Assembly (NCBI GenBank): GCA_029266615.1
Contig: JAQSWN010000001.1
Coordinates: 1 to 64,000, forward strand
Direction: 5' to 3'
DNA from: Polyangiaceae bacterium
GTDB taxonomy: Bacteria > Myxococcota_A > Polyangia > Polyangiales > Polyangiaceae
Length of the DNA stretch: 64,000 nt
Made by a program: the position numbers and the translations under genes. Under the pieces are notes generated by a model. That model saw only the letters and a program-made list of their open reading frames with translations. It made no database searches and was not told the origin of the DNA. Shown one piece after another: positions 35,450 through 43,939 of this stretch; within the stretch, counting starts at the first letter, position 1; every line of letters starts with the position of its first letter.

Positions 35450-37123
35450 TCACTCGAAGCGCGCGGTAGCCATCGAACGAGGAGGCAGCGAAATCGTGCC
35501 GCCACTCGGCAGCGTGCCCAGATCCGCCATGCGCTCTTGGCCGCCGAAGACAGTGCGGCTGAGCGAGAAAGAGCGACGTTCACCCACGTCCAGCCCGACC
35601 GACTGCGTCACGAACCCGGAGTTGATGAGTATGACGGTGAGGGCGTCGCTGTCGGGCGAGCGCCAGGCGGACACGAGCACGCTCGGATCGTTCGAGCTCG
35701 CTCCCACTCGTGTGTAACCTGGCTCCGTGTCTTTGGCATAGTGGCGCATGGCGAAGTAAGGCTCTTGGAGGACGAACTCGCCGTTTTCCAAGCCGATGAG
35801 CGCGGTGGGATTGGTGGCGGGGCCCGAGCGCGGTCCGACCAGAGCCGTCTGCAGGTACATCGCGGCGCCTTCGCTCACCAGCGAGTGGTGGATGAGGAGC
35901 GCAGTGTCGAAGCCGTCCGCCTGCATCTCCGTTTGAAAGATGGGCAGGGCCATGCTGGCTTGCAGCTTACCCAGCGCGGTGAGGCGCGCGACGTCCAGAT
36001 TCGTCGCGTCGGAGCCGTACATGTGATGCGCGATGGCGTCGACCCGCGAGGTGTCCAGAGCCTCGAAGTAGCGCTCGGCACCGTGCACACCCACGAGATC
36101 TGGAGCGAGCAGTTTTGGCACCGTCGGCAAGCCGGCGAGCCCTGCGAGCACGGCGTCCAGCGCCTCCGCGTAGCCGGGGTACCGGACGGGAGTGGTCACC
36201 CCACCGACGCTCACGTTCTCGGTGCCCTCCGACGGTAGGAATTTGCACGCTTCCGCCGCGGCGCCGGCCACGGGCGCCCAGTCCGGATTGTTTTGAATGC
36301 CGATATAGTCCGGCACCAAATCGACCTTCGCGTAGGCCGCGAGGGTGCTGCGCCAGTGTTCGGCGAAGCCCGCGTAGTCGAAGGCTCCGCCGGGCAGTAG
36401 CGACAGCGTGCAGTTCGAAGGCCCGTTGCCGCAAAAGGTGGCGCCATTCTGCTTCAGACTGGCCGGCGGGCTCCAAGAGCTCAGGAGCACGAGCGGTTTT
36501 CGCCCCAAGCGGCTGGTTGCCGCGGCCACGAGCGACTGCGCTTGCGCGAGCTGAGCGTCGCTCACCTCCCCGTAGCGGTTGCGGATGCGCAAGACGTCCA
36601 GCCCCAGGCCGTCGAACATCGCGGCGTCCAGGTCCGCGCGATCCGTGAGCGACGCCAGCTCGTCTTCCGCGTAGCCGACGGTCGCGCCGAAGCCGACGAG
36701 CGTCTGCAATTGCGTTTCCGGGCTCACCGCGACCTCCACGGTGGGCGCCGCCTGGGGCACGCAAGCGCCCGCGGTGCACGTGAAACCCGGACCGCACTCG
36801 GACGGCCCACAGCTTGGTAAACACATGCCCCCTCCCGGCGGCGCGGCTCCCGCGCAGGCGGCGACGGCGGTCGCTCCGTCCGAGGTGAAGCAGGTAGAGC
36901 CGGGCACGCCGCTGCAGTCCGACGCGCTCGCGCAGGAACGAGAGCATATGCCGCAGACGCAGCTGAGGTCGCCGCAGTCTGCGTCGCTACCGCACGTTTT
37001 AAGCCAGTTGGTGTGGCTGTCACCTTGAGGCCCGGGGTTCGAGTCCGGGTTGCAGGCCGTAACGGCGACTAGCCCCAGCGTGACCAACAAGCCGCTCGCA
37101 AGCGCTGAACGCAACACCTTCAT
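35450..37123 (-). CDS. GH30-like glycoside hydrolase lipoprotein, altered acid/base residue
   Basis: A 557-residue protein. ATG 37123 overlaps the upstream stop (ATGA). The signal ends in LVAVTACN (lipoprotein). Residues about 40-125 are Cys-rich (CGSDADCGDLSCVCG, CGPSECGPGFTC). The catalytic domain (about 128-475) resembles GH30 clan-A enzymes: GFGATVGYAEDE, SSWSPPASLKQNG and the nucleophile region PIFQTEMQAD. The acid/base position, normally IQNEPxW, reads IQNNPDW, so the catalytic Glu is Asn. A beta domain closes the protein (ALTVILINSGF). Either inactive or catalytically altered. The neighbouring sugar-binding protein and regulator support a carbohydrate role. Confidence 0.82.
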   Translation of the reverse strand: MKVLRSALASGLLVTLGLVAVTACNPDSNPGPQGDSHTNWLKTCGSDADCGDLSCVCGICSRSCASASDCSGVPGSTCFTSDGATAVAACAGAAPPGGGMCLPSCGPSECGPGFTCTAGACVPQAAPTVEVAVSPETQLQTLVGFGATVGYAEDELASLTDRADLDAAMFDGLGLDVLRIRNRYGEVSDAQLAQAQSLVAAATSRLGRKPLVLLSSWSPPASLKQNGATFCGNGPSNCTLSLLPGGAFDYAGFAEHWRSTLAAYAKVDLVPDYIGIQNNPDWAPVAGAAAEACKFLPSEGTENVSVGGVTTPVRYPGYAEALDAVLAGLAGLPTVPKLLAPDLVGVHGAERYFEALDTSRVDAIAHHMYGSDATNLDVARLTALGKLQASMALPIFQTEMQADGFDTALLIHHSLVSEGAAMYLQTALVGPRSGPATNPTALIGLENGEFVLQEPYFAMRHYAKDTEPGYTRVGASSNDPSVLVSAWRSPDSDALTVILINSGFVTQSVGLDVGERRSFSLSRTVFGGQERMADLGTLPSGGTISLPPRSMATARFE

Positions 37124-38115
37124 GGCTCATCCCCTTCGGTGACCAAATACTGACCGCAGTAGACCGTGACTCTGTAAGTTTGTGCGGGCCGGTTTTCGCG
37201 ATTGTACTCCGCGACCTCGTTCCAGAGTGGGACGACCTGCTCGCGCAGCGCCGCCAGCAGACGCCGCACCTCCTTCTCGCGGGGGTGCCCCGGCCACAGA
37301 TCGAACGACCACGTCGTGCCGCCGACCTCATCTGCGGCGGCCGCGACGTGCTTACCACTGACGAGCTTCGCGGCAAGCGCGCTCAGCACCGCGCGGTGGT
37401 GATCGATCACGGCCGCTTCCCAGCCCGCCGCCTCGCCGACCGGAATCAAGCACTGCTCCGTAGTGCAATACGTGCCGTCCGGTCGTTCCTCGATGCGAAT
37501 GCGCTCTTCACGCGCGAGGCGTTGCAGCGCGGCCTCCAGCGCGGCCTCGGGCAGCGGCAAGATCTCCGCCAAGCGAGCCTTCGGCATGGGGCTAGCCCGG
37601 TAGACGTGCACCCAAACGAGGGCCGCGTTCGTCGCCTCCGCGTCCGTGCTCGCAGCCGTACCGAGCTGCTCGAGCTCTTCGGCGGTGGCCAAACGATAGC
37701 TGGTTTCTTGTCCGCGCCCGCTGCGGCACACGAGCCCGCTCTCCACCAAATCGCTCAAGATGCTGCGCACCTTCAGCTCTTCGTCGTGGTCGAAATGCTC
37801 GAGGACCTCGGCGCGTGTCGCGCTCGCGCGCTCTTCCAAGAACGAGTGCACCGCGCTCCACAACGTCACCCCGCGCCGCGTCGCGGACTCGCTGAGGCGC
37901 TGCACCTTCTGCTGGTACGAGCGAAGCGCGATGCCGAACATGTCCGCGATCACCTTCTTGCCGACGCCCTGCGACTCCAGCTCGCGCACCAATCCCATGA
38001 ACACTTCGTCGGCGACGTGGGACAGGGGGGAGCGGGTACCATCCGCGGTGGAGAGCTGAGCGATCAGCACCATGGTTTGACGAACAACCGCGTCGATCAG
38101 GATTTGGGCGTTCAT
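37120..38115 (-). CDS. Possible winged-helix regulatory protein coupled to GH30-like gene
   Basis: A 331-residue cytoplasmic protein. The N-terminal part has a helix-turn-helix-like stretch (VGKKVIADMFGIALRSYQQKVQRL), and the middle looks like winged-helix units (VRSILSDLVESGLVCRSGRGQETSYRLAT). The rest is alpha-helical with no named domain. I call it a likely DNA-binding regulator with low precision. Its stop overlaps the GH30 start by ATGA, giving tight co-translation. A 12-bp palindrome lies 33 nt upstream of ATG 38115 and may be its own operator. Confidence 0.65.
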   Translation of the reverse strand: MNAQILIDAVVRQTMVLIAQLSTADGTRSPLSHVADEVFMGLVRELESQGVGKKVIADMFGIALRSYQQKVQRLSESATRRGVTLWSAVHSFLEERASATRAEVLEHFDHDEELKVRSILSDLVESGLVCRSGRGQETSYRLATAEELEQLGTAASTDAEATNAALVWVHVYRASPMPKARLAEILPLPEAALEAALQRLAREERIRIEERPDGTYCTTEQCLIPVGEAAGWEAAVIDHHRAVLSALAAKLVSGKHVAAAADEVGGTTWSFDLWPGHPREKEVRRLLAALREQVVPLWNEVAEYNRENRPAQTYRVTVYCGQYLVTEGDEP

Positions 38116-38147
38116 GAAGGCTTGGCCGGACAGCGTATTTAGGACTC

Positions 38148-38159
38148 AGCTCAAGAGCT
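38148..38159. promoter_or_regulatory. Palindrome upstream of regulator gene
   Basis: AGCTCAAGAGCT is a perfect 12-bp palindrome, 33 nt before ATG 38115, with the AT-rich TATTTAG next to it. It also falls at the end of the small ORF at 38151, so it could be coding. Candidate autoregulatory operator only. Confidence 0.3.
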
Positions 38160-38426
38160 GGGGCCAGACCAATCAGCGTAAGTGTGCCCGCTTGGTGCAG
38201 GTGAGGATTTCCTCACCTTGCGTCTGGAAACGTGCAGTAGGAGGGCGAGCGCGCGCGGGAGCTTCGAGGGCGCGTCGCAGAAGACGGGGAAGCCTTCGAC
38301 GTCGCCCGTGGTTCCGAGTCTCACCCTGGCCTGCACGGGGGCGCAGGTAGGGCGCACGGCTACGCGCCGCGCCTCCTCCGAGCGCTCGAGAGGGACGGCG
38401 CGCCCCGGGAGCAGGGGCGCCATCAA
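38151..38426 (-). CDS. Small hypothetical ORF coupled to SGNH-hydrolase gene
   Basis: A 91-codon frame whose TTG start overlaps the stop of the esterase gene (TTGA), the same geometry as proven-looking couplings elsewhere in the window. Third codon positions are strongly G/C for the first about 60 codons. No domain is recognised (VRLGTTGDVEGFPVFCDAPS). No other gene covers this gap. It may be a real short protein or a chance frame. Confidence 0.35.
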   Translation of the reverse strand: MMAPLLPGRAVPLERSEEARRVAVRPTCAPVQARVRLGTTGDVEGFPVFCDAPSKLPRALALLLHVSRRKVRKSSPAPSGHTYADWSGPSS

Positions 38427-39421
38427 TGCAGGTACTTGGAGATGCTCGCATACCAGCTCTCCGCCATACGCGCGTATCCCGCGTCGTTCGGGTGGACGCC
38501 GTCTGCCAGCTCACTGGTGGGGAAGCCCTTGAACTGGTCGACGAACAGGACGTGCTTGCCTTGCTCGGCGCGCGCGTCCACCACCCCCGGCACGCCCGCA
38601 TTGTAGGTGCTGACTTGGCTCGCGGAGCCGGGGAACGGGATGATGTTGGCGACCACGAGGAGCGCGTCGGGCAAGGTTTGCACAATCTGGTCGATGAGCG
38701 CACCCAGGCGCTCCTCGGCGCCGCTCGCGCCCTGGTACATGTCGTTGGTCCCGATGTGCAGGAGCACGATGTGCGGATTGACGCCCAAGGCGGGGGTCGG
38801 GACGATGCCGTCGACCTGCGAGATGGTCCAGCCGCTGTGTCCCTCGTGAGCGCGCGGGAACGGCGTGCCGGCGACCATCTGCGGCCCGTTCATCGAACCG
38901 CCCACGAACGTGATGTTCTTGCCCGCTTCGCGCGCCAGCTCGAACAGGTGAATGCGGTAGCCGCCGGCCACGGTCAGGCCGTCGGTAATGGAATCTCCGA
39001 GCGGCAAGATCTTGCACACGCCGCTCGCAGGACAGGGTGCGAAGCCCGCGCCCACGCCGCCGCCGCCGGAGGTGCTGCTCCCGGCTGCATCCGACGCGCC
39101 GCCGACGCCGCCCGTTGCGCCATTGCCGCCGGTCCCGCCGCCAGCCGCGGCCGGGGCGCCTCCGCTGGCCGTGCCGGCGCTCTGGCCGCCCACGGCAGCG
39201 CCGCCCCCGGCCATGCCGGCGCTGCGACCGCCGCTCGCCCCGCCACCGCTTCCACCCGGGGGCATCCCGGCGGCTCCGCTCGTCCCTCCGGCGCCCGCCT
39301 GCCCGCCGGAACCGCTCGGCGGCTCCATCTGCGCGTCGCTACACCCCTGGCATGCGACCAGCGCACATGCCGCAAGCAGTCGCTTTCGATGCAGGTTCCC
39401 TAGGCGCCGCGCGCGAGCCAT
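38423..39421 (-). CDS. SGNH/CE3-like esterase lipoprotein
   Basis: A 332-residue surface enzyme. The signal ends in LVACQGCS (lipobox). About 95 residues of Gly/Ala/Ser-rich tether follow, then an SGNH-hydrolase domain (about 125-330) with block I GDSITDG (Ser), a glycine-region GHSG, block III GTNDM (Asn) and block V DGVHPNDAGY (Asp and His). The closest family by motif arrangement is carbohydrate esterase 3 (acetyl-xylan esterases). It would remove acetyl groups from hemicellulose outside the cell. It is divergent from the DUF1592-type gene with a 180-nt gap. Confidence 0.85.
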   Translation of the reverse strand: MARARRLGNLHRKRLLAACALVACQGCSDAQMEPPSGSGGQAGAGGTSGAAGMPPGGSGGGASGGRSAGMAGGGAAVGGQSAGTASGGAPAAAGGGTGGNGATGGVGGASDAAGSSTSGGGGVGAGFAPCPASGVCKILPLGDSITDGLTVAGGYRIHLFELAREAGKNITFVGGSMNGPQMVAGTPFPRAHEGHSGWTISQVDGIVPTPALGVNPHIVLLHIGTNDMYQGASGAEERLGALIDQIVQTLPDALLVVANIIPFPGSASQVSTYNAGVPGVVDARAEQGKHVLFVDQFKGFPTSELADGVHPNDAGYARMAESWYASISKYLH

Positions 39422-39601
39422 GCCCCAGCCGATAACCCTCAGGAGCTAGAGCGATAAGACGAGGAATACCTCGCCAGTTCTGCGCAAAATTCGCGTACGA
39501 AAGGCCCACACCTAGACTACAACCTTCGCGTCACGCTCCAATCCAGTGAATTGCGTCAGCGGCGTGATCAGCTGGCGGAGGGTCGGGAATTCATCTGGAC
39601 G

Positions 39602-41326
39602 ATGCAGGAGCGTGGGTGTCGCTCGTTCTGGATTGCCGACCGCGGCCTACTCGCCACGGGCCTGCTTGCGGCGCTGGCGAGTCTAGCCGGTTGCACGGGA
39701 AAAGTGGGAGACGGTCCGATGGAAGGGATCGACCTCGGGGGGAGCTCGAGCTCCGGGACGGGTGCGGGCTCGGGCGTCGGTGGTAGCGCGGACAACCCGA
39801 CCGGCGGCTCCGGTTCGACCGTCGCGCGGGGCATCGATCTGCCAGGCGAGCCGAAGTTCTTCCGCTTCGTCCGTCTGACGAACAGCCAATGGGCTCGAAG
39901 CGTCCAGGACGTCTTGAAGCTGGCCGCGCCCTCAGGCTTGGAGGTCACCTTCCAAGGCGCGGTCTCCGGCACGACTGACTTTCGGAACAACGAGCTCTTG
40001 CTGGACGTGAACCAGCGGGGGTGGGCGGACTACCAAGCTGCCTCGGAAAAGCTGGCCGAACAGGTCACCGCGTCGAACGCTGCCCTCACCGCCGTGTACT
40101 CAGGGACGGACGCGGCCGGTTTCATTCAAAGCGTCGGGCGTCGCGCTTACCGCCGCCCGCTGACGGCGGCCGAGCTGACCAGCTATCAAACCCTCTTCGA
40201 CGCCGGGAGCGCGATGGAGGGCATCAAGAGCCCCTTCGCCAAAGGGGCGGCGTTGGTCATCCGCGCTCTCCTGCAATCGCCGCACTTCCTCTACCGAACG
40301 GAGCTCGGTGAGCGCCACGCTCCGCTCAACGGGTACGAAGTGACAGCCAAGCTCTCGCTGTGGTTGCGCGACACGACGCCGAGCGAGGCGCTCTTGGACC
40401 GCGCCGGGGAGCTCACCACGCCGGACGCAATCGCGGGCCGAGCCAGCGAGATGCTGGAAGAGCCTACGGCGGTCGCGGTCATGCGCGAGTTTCACCGCGA
40501 GCTTTTGCATTTCGACCGCTACGCGCAAATCAGCAAGCTCGGCGTCCCCGGGTACACGGAGTCGCTCAACGCGGAGTACCAGGAGAGCTCGTATTTGTTC
40601 TTCGACCGCATCTTCAGCCAGGGCCAAGGGCTCCGGGACGTCTTGACCAGCACCAAAGGCTTCGTCGGTCCCGGCATGGCCAAGCTTTACGGCGTGCCTC
40701 CAAGCGGCAGCGGCTTCGTCGAGCAAGACCTCGGACCGACGCGCGCGGGATTCTTCTCTCAGCTCCCTTATTTGACGCTCAACGCGCTCAACGACGAGGC
40801 CGACTCGATCCACCGGGGTGTGAGCATCAACCTGGACGTGCTGTGTGCGCCGCTCGGCCCGCCAGTGGCGATGCTGCCCCCCGTCCCCGAGCTGAAGCCC
40901 GGGCAGACCAACCGCGAGCGCATCACCACGCTGACCTCGGGCTGCGGCGGAGTGTGCCATAACGAGCTCATCAACCCCGTGGGGTTCGCGTTCGAGCACT
41001 TCGACGGGATGGGCCAGTATCGCGAAACGGAAGGCGAACGCCTCACCATCGACAGCAGCGGCTCTTACACCTTCAGCGAAGGCAAGAAAGACTTCCAGAA
41101 CGCAGCCGAGCTGATGCAAGCCGTCGCCGAGAGCGATCAGGCGCACCTCTGCTACTCGAAGAAGCTCGCGAGCTTCGGCCTGCAGCGCGACGTGGTCGCG
41201 GCCGACATGCCGTGGCTCAGCAAGCTGTCGGAAGTGAGCAAGAGCCCGGGGAGCTCGGTGAAGAAAGTCATGGTGGAGCTAGCAAGAAGCGACGCGTTTC
41301 GCGCGCACGCCGGAGGTTCGCAGTGA
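39602..41326 (+). CDS. DUF1592/DUF1588/DUF1585-type lipoprotein
   Basis: A 574-residue exported protein. ATG 39602 gives the lipoprotein signal LLAALASLAGC; a short Gly/Ser-rich tether follows. The order of domains matches the planctomycete/myxobacterial DUF1587-1595-1592-1588-1585 family: RFVRLTNSQWARSVQDVL, RAYRRPLTAAELTSY, LLQSPHFLYRTELG, TLSRGVSINLDVLC-type region (here SIHRGVSINLDVLC) and NPVGFAFEHFDGMGQY. The usual CxxCH before that motif reads CGGVCH here, one residue longer. The role is unknown; such proteins always pair with DUF1552 proteins. Its stop overlaps the next start (GTGA). Confidence 0.85.
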   Translation: MQERGCRSFWIADRGLLATGLLAALASLAGCTGKVGDGPMEGIDLGGSSSSGTGAGSGVGGSADNPTGGSGSTVARGIDLPGEPKFFRFVRLTNSQWARSVQDVLKLAAPSGLEVTFQGAVSGTTDFRNNELLLDVNQRGWADYQAASEKLAEQVTASNAALTAVYSGTDAAGFIQSVGRRAYRRPLTAAELTSYQTLFDAGSAMEGIKSPFAKGAALVIRALLQSPHFLYRTELGERHAPLNGYEVTAKLSLWLRDTTPSEALLDRAGELTTPDAIAGRASEMLEEPTAVAVMREFHRELLHFDRYAQISKLGVPGYTESLNAEYQESSYLFFDRIFSQGQGLRDVLTSTKGFVGPGMAKLYGVPPSGSGFVEQDLGPTRAGFFSQLPYLTLNALNDEADSIHRGVSINLDVLCAPLGPPVAMLPPVPELKPGQTNRERITTLTSGCGGVCHNELINPVGFAFEHFDGMGQYRETEGERLTIDSSGSYTFSEGKKDFQNAAELMQAVAESDQAHLCYSKKLASFGLQRDVVAADMPWLSKLSEVSKSPGSSVKKVMVELARSDAFRAHAGGSQ

Positions 41327-42768
41327 GTCACGAGCATTCCGCACCGCTGGGTAACTCTTTCGCAGCGCTGGGCTTGCCGCCTCGCCGCACCGTGAACCGC
41401 CGCGCCTTCTTGCGCGCGGGCGCAGTCGCGGTCGGCCTGCCCTTCTTGGAGGGCTTACCCGCACGCTCCGCGTGGGCTGCCGACAGCACGCCCGTGTTCA
41501 GCTTGTTCATCGTCGCGGCCTGCGGCGTGGTGGGCAGCAAGTTCTTTCCGAGCGCAACCGGCGCGCTGACCGCGAGCGGGCTTGCGGGGCAAACCGGGAA
41601 GGCGACGAGCGTGCTCTCACCCCACGCGGAGAACCTGCTTTTCGTTCGCGGCATCAATTTCCCGATGAACGGCGCCACCAACTGCGGGCACGCGCAGGGC
41701 CTCTGTCAGGCGCTCACCGCCGCTCCCGCTGGCGACGGCGGTAAAACCGCCTACTCGCAAGGCATCTCCGCGGACATGGTGATCGCCAAGGCCGTCAATG
41801 ACTCGGGAGTGGATCCGCTCACCCTCTACGCCGGCAACCGCATGAACGGCTACATCGCCGAGCGCATCTCCTTCAAGGGCGCGGGCGCGGGGCAAGTTCG
41901 CTCTGCCGACGACAACCCGTATACCCTGTACTCGAAGCTCATCGGCCTCACTGGCGGCGGCACGAGCACGCCGGGCGAGCCCGTGCCAGCCGAGCTCTTG
42001 GCCAGCCGCAAGAGCGTGAACGACCTCGTGCGCGGCGAGCTCAAGAGCCTGATGGGCCTGCCCGCGCTCAGCCAGGACGACAAGCTGCGCCTCGAGCAGC
42101 ACTTCGACGCCATCCGGGACACGGAGGTCACGATGGGCGAGATGGCCGCGGCATGCAGCCAAGACGGACTCTCCGCGACCCAAATCGAGGCCCTCAAGAC
42201 GGGCCTGGCGTTCAAGACCGACGGCATGATCGAAGACGTCGCCAAGCTGCACTTGGAGCTCGTCGCCCTGGCCTTCGCTTGCAACTACAACCGCGTCGCG
42301 ACCATTCAGCACGGTGACGGCACGGATCAGACCAAGTACGGTGTCCCTTCCAACGCCACCCTGGGTTGGCCCTTTCACCACCTCAGCCACCGCGTGCAGT
42401 CCGATGGCGACGTCGGCTCCAACAGCACCGCCGAGCAAGCTCACGCCGAAATCGACGTCTTGCGCATGAAAACCTTGCTCCACGGGCTCGATCAGTTCAA
42501 GGCGCGCGGCCTGCTCGACAAGTCTTTCGTGATGTGGACGAACCACGTCGCCGACGGTCCGTCACACAGCTTCAAGAACGTGCCAACGATCATCGCCGGC
42601 AACGGCGGCGGCTACCTGAAGCAGGGCGCGTACGTGGACGCCGGCAACGTCACGAACAACCGGCTGTTCAACACGCTCATCGCCGCGGCCGTGCGTGACA
42701 AGTCCGAGTGGACGCAGAACTTCGGCAAGGGCAGCGGCTCCGGCGGTATCGAAGCGCTCGAGGTGTGA
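41323..42768 (+). CDS. DUF1552 family exported protein (Tat signal)
   Basis: A 481-residue protein. GTG 41323 overlaps the upstream stop (GTGA); the track start at 41212 lies inside the previous gene. The N-terminus has the twin-arginine motif NRRAFLRAG and a hydrophobic stretch, so Tat export of a folded protein is likely. The rest matches DUF1552 (related in fold to sulfatase-like DUF1501 proteins): ENLLFVRGINF, HAQGLCQALT, YAGNRMNGYIAERISF, ATIQHGDGTD, WPFHHLSHR. It forms an obligate pair with the DUF1592-type lipoprotein. No substrate is known. Its end is 9 nt from a convergent gene. Confidence 0.88.
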   Translation: MSHEHSAPLGNSFAALGLPPRRTVNRRAFLRAGAVAVGLPFLEGLPARSAWAADSTPVFSLFIVAACGVVGSKFFPSATGALTASGLAGQTGKATSVLSPHAENLLFVRGINFPMNGATNCGHAQGLCQALTAAPAGDGGKTAYSQGISADMVIAKAVNDSGVDPLTLYAGNRMNGYIAERISFKGAGAGQVRSADDNPYTLYSKLIGLTGGGTSTPGEPVPAELLASRKSVNDLVRGELKSLMGLPALSQDDKLRLEQHFDAIRDTEVTMGEMAAACSQDGLSATQIEALKTGLAFKTDGMIEDVAKLHLELVALAFACNYNRVATIQHGDGTDQTKYGVPSNATLGWPFHHLSHRVQSDGDVGSNSTAEQAHAEIDVLRMKTLLHGLDQFKARGLLDKSFVMWTNHVADGPSHSFKNVPTIIAGNGGGYLKQGAYVDAGNVTNNRLFNTLIAAAVRDKSEWTQNFGKGSGSGGIEALEV

Positions 42769-42777
42769 CGCGGCCAC

Positions 42778-43296
42778 TCAGAACAGGAGCGCTTCGCCTT
42801 CGGGGAGCGCCGCTTCCAGGTTCCCGCTGGGCGTCGTCGGGAGCTCGAAGCCTTCCAGGTACTCGCATTCGACCCACACGCAGACCAGCCCGCTTCCGGC
42901 TTGAAAGACCTGGGTAGCGGCGGGAGTGCGGCAGGTGAGGTCCAAGTTCTTGCCGCTGATCGCGGCCGGGGTCGCGAGCATCACCTCCGCGCCCAGCGCC
43001 AGGAGGCGGTTTTTGACCCGCCCCATGAGCTGGTTGGATAGCTCTCGGATCCAGTCCTGGTGCGACTCCGCGTCTCCCGGGTGAGTCCGCTCCAGCGGCT
43101 CCGCCGTGCTGACGAGCACCAGCGCACCCCTCACCTGGCGCCCTCCGAAGCCCATCACGCTACAGTAGAGGAAGTTGTCGCCCGGAGCCAACAGCGCGCT
43201 CGACGCACAGTCCAGCGTCAACCCGTAGGCGGAGAAGAGCTCCTGACAGCAGTCGGAGGCCAAGTCATCGAGGGGAGAGTTGTTCGGTTTTCGCAT
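42778..43296 (-). CDS. CheX/CheC-like phosphatase-fold protein
   Basis: A 172-residue cytoplasmic protein. Residues about 75-115 (WIRELSNQLMGRVKNRLL, then ATPAAISGKNL) carry the E-xx-N signature and following Pro-containing strand typical of CheX-type CheY-P phosphatases. The rest is alpha/beta. It lies 8 nt downstream of a CheY-like gene, so it likely removes phosphate from that regulator. No chemotaxis kinase or receptors are nearby. Confidence 0.72.
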   Translation of the reverse strand: MRKPNNSPLDDLASDCCQELFSAYGLTLDCASSALLAPGDNFLYCSVMGFGGRQVRGALVLVSTAEPLERTHPGDAESHQDWIRELSNQLMGRVKNRLLALGAEVMLATPAAISGKNLDLTCRTPAATQVFQAGSGLVCVWVECEYLEGFELPTTPSGNLEAALPEGEALLF

Positions 43297-43304
43297 GGGG
43301 CAAT

Positions 43305-43673
43305 TCAGGCCGTGAGCTTACGGAGGGTCGCGACGAGAGTCGCGGGCTTGAACGGTTTGACCAGCCAGCCCCGAGCTCCCGCGGCCTTGGCCCGCTGCAT
43401 GAGCGCGGGCTGTCCTTCTGTCGTGAGCATGACAACCGGCAGTCCCGGGACCTTGCCTTGCGCACTGAGCGTCTCCAATAGCTGAAGCCCTCCGAGCCGC
43501 GGCATGTTGACGTCGCACACCACCGCCGCCAAGTCTTGGCGCGCCGCGATGGCGTCCAGCCCCTCGATACCGTCCGCGGCCTCGACGATTTCGAAGCCGG
43601 TGTCGGCCAAAGCGGCGCGCACTTGCTGCCGAACGGTCGCCGAGTCGTCGACGACCAGAATCTTCTTGTCCAA
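43305..43673 (-). CDS. CheY-like response regulator
   Basis: A 122-residue single receiver domain. TTG 43673 is preceded by GGAGG and begins just before KKILVVDDSATVRQ; the track start at 43796 adds a non-homologous extension. It has the acidic pair DD, phospho-acceptor Asp in AVVCDVNMPRLGG, the Thr in VVMLTTEGQ and the Lys in LVKPFKP. First gene of a two-gene unit with the CheX-like protein. Confidence 0.88.
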   Translation of the reverse strand: MDKKILVVDDSATVRQQVRAALADTGFEIVEAADGIEGLDAIAARQDLAAVVCDVNMPRLGGLQLLETLSAQGKVPGLPVVMLTTEGQPALMQRAKAAGARGWLVKPFKPATLVATLRKLTA

Positions 43674-43939
43674 GGCGTTGTCTCCCTCCGCCGAACAACG
43701 CTCGCTGCGCCTACGCCTTAAGAGCGAACCATTCACGCACGCCGCGAAGCTCACCGCCGAAATCGCTAATATTACCGAGCACTTGAGCAACTTCACACCG
43801 ACGCCCCTCCCGCGTTGAGACGGCTAAAGCAATTTCGGGAAGGGCCGTTCTCGTCCAAAGGGATCGAAGCGCTCGGCCTGCTGAGGGCTTCGACCGCGCG
43901 GCGATCGCTGGAGGCAGCACGCGAGAGTTGGCAACGCCC

